Part shown: piece after piece, positions 56,885 to 64,000 of the stretch
How positions within the stretch are numbered: position 1 is the first letter of the stretch
How the letters are laid out: each line of letters begins with the position of its first letter
Origin: Polaribacter huanghezhanensis
GTDB lineage: Bacteria; Bacteroidota; Bacteroidia; Flavobacteriales; Flavobacteriaceae
Assembly (NCBI RefSeq): GCF_030444335.1
Contig: NZ_CP128595.1
Span: forward strand, 186,001 to 250,000
Direction: 5' to 3'
DNA: 64,000 bases
Position numbers and translations under genes: made by a program
Notes under the pieces: model-generated
What the model was told of the DNA's origin: nothing
Databases searched by the model: none
The model's input: only the letters and a program-made list of their open reading frames with translations

Positions 56885-57439
56885 TTATATTTTAAGGAAA
56901 AAAGTTCCTGCGGTTTTAAATACTAATTTTTTTTCTATAGCAGGATTAATAGCTGCTCCATTATTATTTTGTGATAACTGTACAAAAACTCTAATTTTTG
57001 TTGAAGAAAGAAATTGTTGATTGCCAGAAACAACAATTGTTTCTTTATGTAAATATTTTAAATTATTAGCAGTAATATTAAACGTTTGTAAGGTATGTGT
57101 TACAACATTATTATCATCTAAAAACTGAAAATCTACTGTAAAATCTCGATCAAATTCATTAGTAATTTCGAACTCAATCTCTGCCTTTATTAGATTTTTT
57201 CTAACAAAAGAGCTATTTAAAGATAAAAAATCTGAAGTTTTATTTATTGGCGTAACTATTTCTAAAGAATTAATTCTATCAAAAAAAACAACTTGATTTA
57301 ATGTAAAATATACCAACGAAGTTTTAAAAATAGGTTCGGCAGTTAAATCTCCTATTTGTTCAAAATCTACATGTTTGATACATGAAGAAAATAAAAAAAT
57401 AAAGATTAAAAATACAGGAGTTTTTATAATATTCTTCAT
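56885..57439 (-). CDS. Putative lipoprotein
   Basis: A 184-residue protein with lipobox FSSC (Cys20). The rest looks like beta-sandwich sequence (IKAEIEFEITNEFDRDFTVDFQFLDDNNVVTHTLQTFNI). No family was recognised. Its stop is two bases before the DUF5723 gene, which suggests the two act together at the outer membrane. Confidence 0.68.
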   Translation of the reverse strand: MKNIIKTPVFLIFIFLFSSCIKHVDFEQIGDLTAEPIFKTSLVYFTLNQVVFFDRINSLEIVTPINKTSDFLSLNSSFVRKNLIKAEIEFEITNEFDRDFTVDFQFLDDNNVVTHTLQTFNITANNLKYLHKETIVVSGNQQFLSSTKIRVFVQLSQNNNGAAINPAIEKKLVFKTAGTFFLKI

Positions 57440-57474
57440 TTACTTAAGTGTTCAGTAGCAACAACGAATGAGGT

Positions 57475-58158
57475 TTAAAGATATTGTTTTATTTGTAAAA
57501 GATGAGAAACAGATGTGTATTTTTTTTCATCGAACTTAAGGTTTTCTGAATTAAAGTGAATGCTTGTAATCCCGCAATTTAATGCGCCCATAATATCTGC
57601 TTCTAAATTATCTCCAATCATTACACTATTATCTGCATTTGCATTTGCTTTAGCCAACGCAAATTCAAATACTTTCGGATTTGGTTTCTTTACTCCAACC
57701 GATTCTGATGTAATTATTTGATTAAAATATTTTTTAATTCCAGATTTTTCAAGTTTCAAATCCTGAACTTCATCAAATCCGTTTGTAATAATATGTAGCT
57801 TGTATTTTGGTTGCAAATAGTCTAACAATTCTATTGTGCCATCAAACAAATAATTGTTAGATGGCAATACATTTATGTATTCTTCAGATAATAAATGAAT
57901 TAAATCATCGCTTACAACATAGTTTAATTGATCAAAAGTGTCTTTCAATCTACCATATCTTAACACTTCTTTACTCACTTTTTCTTCTCTATATTGTTTC
58001 CAATATTCAAAATTTATCGGTGAATACACCGCTAAAAACTCTTGCAATTCTAAATGAATATCATGCGCTTTAAAAAGCTGCTCGAATGTTAGATTAGAGT
58101 TTTTCTCAAAGTCCCATAATGTATGGTCTAAATCAAAAAAAATGTGTTTTATTTTCAT
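57475..58158 (-). CDS. HAD-family noncanonical pyrimidine nucleotidase, YjjG type
   Basis: A 227-residue haloacid dehalogenase-like phosphatase. HAD motif I is FFDLDHTLWDF (DxD), motif II ITNG, motif III lysine in GVKKPNPKVFEFAL and motif IV MIGDNLEADIMGA. The sequence resembles YjjG, which removes phosphate from noncanonical pyrimidine nucleotides for nucleotide-pool cleaning. Confidence 0.85.
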   Translation of the reverse strand: MKIKHIFFDLDHTLWDFEKNSNLTFEQLFKAHDIHLELQEFLAVYSPINFEYWKQYREEKVSKEVLRYGRLKDTFDQLNYVVSDDLIHLLSEEYINVLPSNNYLFDGTIELLDYLQPKYKLHIITNGFDEVQDLKLEKSGIKKYFNQIITSESVGVKKPNPKVFEFALAKANANADNSVMIGDNLEADIMGALNCGITSIHFNSENLKFDEKKYTSVSHLLQIKQYL

Positions 58159-58207
58159 TTGGCTAAAATATAAATATAAACCAAACCTTAAAACTCTTTT
58201 AAGTCTT

Positions 58208-58215
58208 TATATTTG
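58208..58215 (+). promoter_or_regulatory. Candidate -7 element for the glycosyltransferase gene
   Basis: TATATTTG matches TAnnTTTG and lies 19 nt before the TTG start. No clear -33 TTG was found. Confidence 0.45.
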
Positions 58216-58234
58216 TAATTAAAGTTTTTGTTTT

Positions 58235-59371
58235 TTGACTAAAAAATTACATATTCTATTTTTATGTAGTTGGTTTCCTTCAAAGGAATTTCCAACAAAT
58301 GGAGATTTTATTGAAAAACATGCAAAAGCTGTTAGTTTAAAACACAGCGTTTCTGTTTTACATATTGTTACTAGTAAAAAAATTACAAAAACGATTATTG
58401 ACAAGAATGTTGATGACAATTTAACTACGTATGTTGGCTATGTTAAACAAACCAAAAACCCAATTTTAAAAGCAATTCGATTTTACAAAACATACATTCA
58501 ACTTTTAAAATTAATTGGTGATTTCGATCTTATTCACTTAAACATACTGTATCCGTTTGGATTGTTTGCTTTACATCAACAATTTACAAAGAGAAAACCT
58601 TTTCTCATTTCTGAACATTGGACCGGTTATTTGAATTCAAGAAAAAACAACATTTCTTTTTCTCAAAAAAAGCTTTCTAAATTGATAACAAAAAAAGCTT
58701 CTTTTGTGTGTCCAGTTAGTAATGAACTACAAAACGGAATGCAACATTTAGGATTAAAAGGAACTTATTTCCCTGTCGGAAATGTTGTTGACACAAACCT
58801 TTTCTTTCCATCTGATAAAAAAAATAAAACATTTACAATTATCCATGTTTCAGGATTGAATGATGCTCAAAAAAATAGTACCGACATGCTAAAAGTTGCC
58901 AAACTTTTAGAAAATGAGATAGCTAATTTCTGCTGGAAATTTATTGGCGGAACATCAGAAAATTACAAAAACTTAATTACTGATTTAAACTTTAAAACTG
59001 CTAAAATTGAATTTATCAATCATGTTTCACAAAAAGAGTTGGCCACACATTTACAAGAAGCAAACCTTTGTGTTTCGTTTAGCAATTACGAAACTTTTGG
59101 CATTGTAATGCCTGAAGCAATTGCGTGCGGAACGTTTCTAATTTCTACAAATACAGGAATTTTAAACGAATTAAAACCACAAGATTTCTTTTCGATAATT
59201 CCCGTAAAAGATAAAAATGCATTGACAACAGAAATTGTAAAACAGTATAAAAATCCAACAAAATTAAACACAGAAAAAATGCATTTGTTTGTACAAAACA
59301 GATTTAGCCAAGAAATTATTGCTGATGCATTTTCTAAATTATATTTTAAAACGCTAAATAAAAACTCTTGA
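58235..59371 (+). CDS. Glycosyltransferase family 4
   Basis: A 378-residue GT-B glycosyltransferase. The N-terminal acceptor domain has LHILFLCSWFPSKEFPTNGDFIEKHAKAV; the C-terminal donor domain has IIHVSGLNDAQKNS and the EX7E-type element NYETFGIVMPEAIACGTFLISTNTGILNEL. The start is TTG at 58235: a stop lies five codons upstream and no early in-frame ATG exists. Its last bases overlap the flippase start (TTGA), so the two are coupled. Sugar donor unknown. Confidence 0.87.
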   Translation: MTKKLHILFLCSWFPSKEFPTNGDFIEKHAKAVSLKHSVSVLHIVTSKKITKTIIDKNVDDNLTTYVGYVKQTKNPILKAIRFYKTYIQLLKLIGDFDLIHLNILYPFGLFALHQQFTKRKPFLISEHWTGYLNSRKNNISFSQKKLSKLITKKASFVCPVSNELQNGMQHLGLKGTYFPVGNVVDTNLFFPSDKKNKTFTIIHVSGLNDAQKNSTDMLKVAKLLENEIANFCWKFIGGTSENYKNLITDLNFKTAKIEFINHVSQKELATHLQEANLCVSFSNYETFGIVMPEAIACGTFLISTNTGILNELKPQDFFSIIPVKDKNALTTEIVKQYKNPTKLNTEKMHLFVQNRFSQEIIADAFSKLYFKTLNKNS

Positions 59372-60633
59372 GTTTATTAAAAAGTTACATACAAAATTTT
59401 GTTTCTAGAGCTGGTACTTACATTTTATCAGCCTCCATAATTTCTCGACTTTTATCTTTTATTGCATCTTGGATTGCGCTACAATTAATTCCGAATAAAG
59501 AACTAGGAATTGTGCTTTTTGCCTATAATATTATTCTATTTATCATTCCGATTGGCGGTTTTGGATTGCATCAAAGTTTATTAAGATACGGCGCATTATT
59601 AAAAACTGATGAAGAAAAAAATAGTTTGTTTCGTTATACTTTTTTTAAAGGAATTTGGGTAACGTTTATCTTAATTTTTATACTTCTTTTGGCTAGTTTT
59701 TTGATTGAGTTTAAATTTGAAAACACCAATTATTATCTCGCTTTTTTATCAATAACAATTATCCCAACGTATTTATTTGAATTGATAAAAATTCAGTTTA
59801 GATTACAACACAAAAACAAATTATTTGCATTTACAGAAATTATTTTCACAACTTTTTTAACGCTTTCTGTATTGATTTTAAGTTATTACTTTAAAGAAAA
59901 AGGCTATGCAATTGCCTTAGTTTTAACGCCTACTCTTTCGGGGTTGTTTTTTATAAATAAATTTAAATCAAGTCTGCTTTCCAAGAAAAAACTAACCATC
60001 ATAAATCGTACATTTTGGAAGTATGGAATTTTTGCTAGTTTGTCTAATGTGGTAACTCAATTGTTGTTTGTCATCGATATTTTGCTAATTGGCTTTTTAT
60101 TAAATGACGCAGAAATGGTAACCAATTACAAATATATTTCTTTAATTCCGTTGAGCTTATTATTTTTGCCAAGAGCGTTTATCAATGCAGATTTTGTTGC
60201 GTTTACAGAAAACATTTACGACAAAAAATACATTGTAAAATATAGCAAAAGCTACATGTTATTGTTCACTCTTTTAAGTAGTGGTTTTTGTCTTTTCTTC
60301 TGGTTGTTTGCTGATGTAATTTTAACGCTGTTTGATGCAAGTTTTACACAATTCAAAACATCCTTTTTAATTTTAATTGTTGGTGTTTCTGGAATCTTAA
60401 TTTTTAGAGGATTGTTTGGTAATCTGCTCTCATCAATCGGCAAAGCACATATAAACTTTTACATTACATCTGCTGCGTTAATCATCAATGTTTTTAGCAA
60501 TTATTATTTGATTCCTACATACGGAATTAAAGGTGCAGCAATCACTTCTGCTTCCTTAATGTGGGGTACAGGAATTGTTTCTGCAATTTTATTCTGGAAA
60601 CTTTACAACAACCATTTTTTAAGTAAAAAATAA
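59368..60633 (+). CDS. Oligosaccharide flippase / polysaccharide biosynthesis membrane protein
   Basis: A 421-residue membrane protein with about twelve helices, of the Wzx/MATE-like flippase type. The N terminus SYIQNFVSRAGTYILSASIISRLLSFIASWIAL is characteristic. It probably moves a lipid-linked glycan across the inner membrane. The start TTG overlaps the glycosyltransferase stop by four bases (TTGA). The 3' end overlaps the convergent gene by 31 bases. Confidence 0.83.
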   Translation: MSLLKSYIQNFVSRAGTYILSASIISRLLSFIASWIALQLIPNKELGIVLFAYNIILFIIPIGGFGLHQSLLRYGALLKTDEEKNSLFRYTFFKGIWVTFILIFILLLASFLIEFKFENTNYYLAFLSITIIPTYLFELIKIQFRLQHKNKLFAFTEIIFTTFLTLSVLILSYYFKEKGYAIALVLTPTLSGLFFINKFKSSLLSKKKLTIINRTFWKYGIFASLSNVVTQLLFVIDILLIGFLLNDAEMVTNYKYISLIPLSLLFLPRAFINADFVAFTENIYDKKYIVKYSKSYMLLFTLLSSGFCLFFWLFADVILTLFDASFTQFKTSFLILIVGVSGILIFRGLFGNLLSSIGKAHINFYITSAALIINVFSNYYLIPTYGIKGAAITSASLMWGTGIVSAILFWKLYNNHFLSKK

Positions 60634-61472
60634 GTTTCTGATTTTGCTCCAAAACTTTTAAAGAATTTTGCAATTCCAGGAATTTGAGAGCCTTCAAAAT
60701 CTAAAAACAATTCTGAATTTGAATGCTTTTTAATCACATCATTCAACAACAAACTAGCCACCTGTTTTTCTTTTCCTACTCTAGAAACAGCAGAAAACAA
60801 ATAAATTATTCTTTTAGAATCCGAGGCAAAAACAGATCCGCCTATTAGTTTTTTATCGAGTTTTATTCCAAGTATTTTCACCTTGCTTTTACTTTTTAAA
60901 ACCGCTACTAATTTCGTTAATTTTTCATATTCTTTTGCTGTAACTTCTTTAAAAGAATAATGTTGATTAGATAATTTTAATACTTCAGAAAAAGAAATTT
61001 CTTCGATTGCAAATTGCTCTTTTAAACCTTGCTGAATTGCATGTTTTCTTCCTTTAGAAAAACCTTTGTAAAGCGTTTTATACTCTTTATCTAAAGATAA
61101 TATATAGTTCTTTTTTGTGCTGCTCTTTTCTTCAGAAAATTTATTTTCTGAATTCAGTTGTACTGTGATTTTCAAAAACTTTCTAGGAATCTTTTTTAAA
61201 AATTCTTCGATCGTGTTTTTAGAAGTTTCTTCCGCAGAAAAAACACCTAATTGCTGCGTAAAAAAGGGTTGTGAAATATATGAAATCAGATGTTTTTTCT
61301 GAAAAGGCAAAGGCATCACCGCATCATAATTATCTAAAACTAAAACACTCCAATTATCAGCAACTACATCTAAATACCAAGAATAGGCGTACACTCTACT
61401 TTGCAAAGAAGTAGCAATACAATTATTGTATTTTTCTTCATCAATTTGATTTCTTTTTACAAAATAAATCAT
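60603..61472 (-). CDS. FemAB/GNAT-like acyltransferase-fold protein
   Basis: A 289-residue protein resembling the FemAB/GNAT-type proteins of Bacteroidetes glycan loci. LQSRVYAYSWYLDVVADNWSVLVLDNYDAVMPLPFQKKHLISYISQPFFTQQLGVF is typical of that family; the C-terminal half has SKVKILGIKLDKKLIGGSVFASDSKRIIYLFSA and ends in LDFEGSQIPGIAKFFKSFGA. A donor such as aminoacyl-tRNA or acyl-CoA is not evident. ATG 61472 follows the upstream stop as TAAGATG. Confidence 0.75.
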   Translation of the reverse strand: MIYFVKRNQIDEEKYNNCIATSLQSRVYAYSWYLDVVADNWSVLVLDNYDAVMPLPFQKKHLISYISQPFFTQQLGVFSAEETSKNTIEEFLKKIPRKFLKITVQLNSENKFSEEKSSTKKNYILSLDKEYKTLYKGFSKGRKHAIQQGLKEQFAIEEISFSEVLKLSNQHYSFKEVTAKEYEKLTKLVAVLKSKSKVKILGIKLDKKLIGGSVFASDSKRIIYLFSAVSRVGKEKQVASLLLNDVIKKHSNSELFLDFEGSQIPGIAKFFKSFGAKSETYFLLKKWLL

Positions 61473-61473
61473 C

Positions 61474-62778
61474 TTAATCGGTTGCAATTTTCAACATCGA
61501 TTCGTACACTTTACTCCAGCCCTTCCATCTCAAATAATTACTTAAACTTTCGTTATGAAACAATGTTACAAACGTTCCGTTTACTGCTTTTACTTCGTTT
61601 TTTAGTTCTCTAATTTTTCCCAAAGATTGTCTTGGAGTTAACTCCATATAATCGTTTAAAGTTGTATCCATCAATGCAAAAGGGACAATCTTTAATGGCG
61701 TTTGAATTTCGAAATCTAAATCGTAAAAATAAAAAGGCGTACACGTACTTGCTCTAAAACCTACATGACCTGCATATCCCATAGAATAATCTTCTTTTAT
61801 TTCTAAATCGATTAAATTCTGATATGTTTCTGGCAAACTAAAGCGCAAATAATGTTGCCTAGATTTTTCCATTGGCATATTTGTAATCGCCTCTAATCGT
61901 TCTTTTTCTTTCTTTAAAATAGTTTCATCTTTCATCGAAAAATAAGAAGGATGCAAACCAACTTTGGCATAATCTACCATTGTTTTTATCAGCAATTTAA
62001 ATTTATTTTTTGAAGGAGAAACATTGGTGTCAAAAGTGGTGTAATCTGCAACTAAAAAAAAGAATATTGTAGGTGCTTTGTATTTCTTTTTTAAGGATAA
62101 AATTGCTTTAAAAGTATTGTAAGGGTCTTGTTTAATGTTTGTAATTACGGCAAATCTATCCCAAAAATTCCGGAGTTTGAAAGTGAAGAAATCTTTGATA
62201 AAAGCGCCTAAAGTTCTTACCAAACTTTTATTTTTATAAGCGTACGCATTATCAATATCTATGGTAGAAATGTATTGATATGTTCGCGTTTTATATTCAT
62301 AATCAGGGAACTTTTCTTTTAGCTTTTCCAACAATTTATACGCCCAAACATCAACCAAAGGTTTTTCTAAAAAACGGTATTTAAATGCCAAACTTTGCTC
62401 TGCGGTAAAGCGTTCATGCACATCTCTAACATGTGGCAAATACTCTTCGTATCTACTTAGTAAATAGAAACTTGCAGAAAAAATATCAAACGGAATTACA
62501 GATTTTGATCCAGCGTTAAAAAAACACGGCGTGTCTTCCCAATGAAAAATAGTAATGTCTAAATCGTTTACGCCTTGCTCAAATAACAAATCATTACTCC
62601 TAATAAAAAACTCGTTTCCAAGCGGCGTTTTAGAATAGGTCATTTTTAAACCGTTAAAAGCGATAAACTCTTCAATTTTTGTTGTAAAATCAACTGGAAT
62701 TTGCAATACACGCGTAAAAATATGTTTAAAAATATAGCGTAATCTTGGTGTTATTTTATGAGTATAAACGAGTATCAA
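61474..62778 (-). CDS. Polysaccharide deacetylase-family protein
   Basis: A 434-residue protein. The N-terminal 150 residues form a domain common in Bacteroidetes deacetylases (DUF7033-like: FFNAGSKSVIPFDIFSASFYLLSRYEEYLPHVRDVHERF). The NodB-like part has the acidic pair in YISTIDIDNAYAY, a histidine in VGLHPSYFS and FRASTCTPFYFYDLDF near the end. It may trim N-acetyl groups from an envelope glycan. It is coupled to the FemAB-like gene downstream. Confidence 0.8.
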   Translation of the reverse strand: MILVYTHKITPRLRYIFKHIFTRVLQIPVDFTTKIEEFIAFNGLKMTYSKTPLGNEFFIRSNDLLFEQGVNDLDITIFHWEDTPCFFNAGSKSVIPFDIFSASFYLLSRYEEYLPHVRDVHERFTAEQSLAFKYRFLEKPLVDVWAYKLLEKLKEKFPDYEYKTRTYQYISTIDIDNAYAYKNKSLVRTLGAFIKDFFTFKLRNFWDRFAVITNIKQDPYNTFKAILSLKKKYKAPTIFFFLVADYTTFDTNVSPSKNKFKLLIKTMVDYAKVGLHPSYFSMKDETILKKEKERLEAITNMPMEKSRQHYLRFSLPETYQNLIDLEIKEDYSMGYAGHVGFRASTCTPFYFYDLDFEIQTPLKIVPFALMDTTLNDYMELTPRQSLGKIRELKNEVKAVNGTFVTLFHNESLSNYLRWKGWSKVYESMLKIATD

Positions 62779-62799
62779 ATTTTGTGAATTAATTAAAAA

Positions 62800-63486
62800 T
62801 TAAAGCTTTTGGTTGTCTGCAAAGCTAAAATAATCTTTTTGTGTGATAATTAAATGATCTAGTAACTTTATATCTAAAGTTTGTCCGGCTTCTTTAATTT
62901 TCTGAGTCAACAATTCGTCCGATTTACTGGGTGTTAATTTTCCTGAAGGATGATTGTGACACACAATAATACCAACCGTTGTTAATGCAACTGCTTTTTT
63001 AAACAACAATCTTACATCAACCATTGTTGCTGTAATTCCGCCTTTGCTTAATTGCTTTTTAGCAATTACTTTGTTTGAATTATTTAAATACAATACCCAA
63101 AATTCTTCGTGGTGTAATTCTCCAATAATTGGTTGCATTATTTGAAAAGCATCTGTACTACTTTTTATAATTGTTTTTTGTTCAACAGGTTCAAAATGTC
63201 TTCTTTTTCCTAACTCTAAAGCCGTAATTATACTTACTGCTTTTGCTTCTCCAATTCCTTTAAACGCTTTTAATTGTTCAAAAGTTAGAGCCGCCAACTC
63301 GTTGAGATTATTATTTACAGAGTTCAAAATTCTTTTACTCAGCTCAACAGCACTTTCTTTTTTTGTTCCAGAGCCAATTAAAATCGCAATCAATTCTGCA
63401 TCGGTTAAAACAGTTTTTCCTTGTAGGATTAGCTTTTCTCTTGGTCGATCTTCTACCGCCCAAGATTTAATAGTTAATTTTTTCAT
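62800..63486 (-). CDS. radC: RadC-family JAB-domain protein
   Basis: A 228-residue UPF0758 protein. The N-terminal helix-hairpin-helix region includes TDAELIAILIGSGTKKESAVELSKRIL and FKGIGEAKA; the C-terminal JAB/MPN domain has the metal motif HNHPSGKLTPSKSD. Despite the name, a direct role in DNA repair is unproven. ATG 63486 is preferred to a start nine bases upstream. Confidence 0.93.
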   Translation of the reverse strand: MKKLTIKSWAVEDRPREKLILQGKTVLTDAELIAILIGSGTKKESAVELSKRILNSVNNNLNELAALTFEQLKAFKGIGEAKAVSIITALELGKRRHFEPVEQKTIIKSSTDAFQIMQPIIGELHHEEFWVLYLNNSNKVIAKKQLSKGGITATMVDVRLLFKKAVALTTVGIIVCHNHPSGKLTPSKSDELLTQKIKEAGQTLDIKLLDHLIITQKDYFSFADNQKL

Positions 63487-63554
63487 TTTTAGCAATTTTA
63501 AGAATAAATATAAGGTTTATTTAGAAGATTAAAATTGATTAATAAATTCTTTTT

Positions 63555-63586
63555 TTTGTGGATGCGCTTAAAGAACAATACATTTG
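63555..63586 (+). promoter_or_regulatory. Bacteroidetes-type promoter for trkA
   Basis: TTTG (63555-63558), a 20-nt spacer and TACATTTG (63579-63586), a complete match to the consensus. It lies 26 nt before the trkA ATG. Confidence 0.78.
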
Positions 63587-63612
63587 CAGACTATCATTCA
63601 TTTTAAACTTTT

Positions 63613-64000
63613 ATGAAAATTATAATAGCTGGCGCTGGGGATGTTGGTTTCCATTTAGCTAAATTATTGTCTTACGAAGCTCAAGACACTTATGTCGTTG
63701 ACTTTGATGGAGATAAATTAGAATACATCAATAATCATTTAGATGTATTTACTAAAAAAGGAGATGCTACTTCTATCAATCTTTTAAAAGAAATAGGAAT
63801 AGAATCTGCTGATTTATTATTAGCTGTAACCGAGTCTCAGAATACAAATTTCACAGTTTCAGTTATTGGAAAAGCTCTTGGTGTTAAAAAAACCATTGCT
63901 AGAATAGACAATCCAGAGTTTTTAAACAACACTGTTATCGACTTTAAAAAATTTGGTATCGACGTGATGATTTCACCGCAAGAATTAGCAGCAAATGAAA
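63613..64000 (+). CDS. trkA: Trk potassium transporter peripheral subunit TrkA, N-terminal part (3' end outside window)
   Basis: The first 129 codons of a cytoplasmic NAD-binding regulator of Trk potassium uptake. The RCK/TrkA-N Rossmann fold is clear: MKIIIAGAGDVGFHLAKLLS with GxGxxG, an acidic end of strand 2 in VVDFDGDKLEYI, GDATSINLLKEIGIESADLLLAVTESQNTNFT, and ARIDNPEF. The gene continues beyond the window. The usual two RCK repeats cannot be checked. Confidence 0.93.
   Translation, partial: MKIIIAGAGDVGFHLAKLLSYEAQDTYVVDFDGDKLEYINNHLDVFTKKGDATSINLLKEIGIESADLLLAVTESQNTNFTVSVIGKALGVKKTIARIDNPEFLNNTVIDFKKFGIDVMISPQELAANE

Overview
The window is chromosomal DNA from a low-GC member of the Flavobacteriaceae, most like the marine Polaribacter/Tenacibaculum type. 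The evidence is consistent: SusC/SusD pairs, a type IX secretion sorting domain, an Omp85 protein, DUF5723 and DUF389 proteins, PafA-type alkaline phosphatase, a zinc-less L36, start codons without obvious Shine-Dalgarno sequences, and Bacteroidetes-type promoters (TTG, about 20 nt, TAnnTTTG). The genus assignment is inference. I see no prophage, insertion sequence, CRISPR array or integrase.

Region 1 (1-11.5 kb) is a mixed block: the end of a glutaminyl-peptide cyclotransferase, a beta-helix lipoprotein, a YceI/OB-fold pair, an amidohydrolase, an SDR enzyme, a SprT-like protein overlapping a mannose-1-phosphate guanylyltransferase, a DUF389 membrane protein and a TonB-dependent receptor. Four of its intergenic gaps hold REP-like palindromes. 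Region 2 (11.5-18 kb) has tRNA-Tyr and tRNA-Lys, an MlaFE-type ABC transporter, PafA, a frameshifted PrsW protease, CtlX and a type IX secreted protein.

Region 3 (18-40.3 kb, all minus strand) is the housekeeping core. In transcription order it runs rpsL-rpsG-fusA-rpsJ, a structured leader, rplC to secY, infA-rpmJ-rpsM-rpsK-rpsD-rpoA-rplQ, a terminator, carA-eno, a terminator, then gltA-rocF. Nearly all gaps are 1-25 nt. The few long ones (before rplC, rpsH, rpsD, rpoA and rplQ) hold hairpins, terminators or promoter-like sequences and are the best candidates for regulation in the window.

Region 4 (40.4-51.9 kb) carries an Omp85 protein and two SusC-SusD nutrient-uptake pairs whose SusC genes share a nearly identical 5' end. 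Region 5 (51.9-64 kb) has rlmB, a rhomboid protease, rarA, a three-gene envelope cassette (lipoprotein, DUF5723 barrel, exported protein), a YjjG-type nucleotidase, a small glycan locus (GT4, flippase, FemAB/GNAT-like protein, polysaccharide deacetylase), radC, and the start of trkA running off the right edge.

No clearly new multi-gene system stands out. The strongest leads are the attenuator-like leader before rplC, the overlapping terminator and promoter before rpsH, a candidate S4-responsive leader before rpsD, the shared SusC 5' cassette, the PrsW frameshift and the REP-like palindromes.
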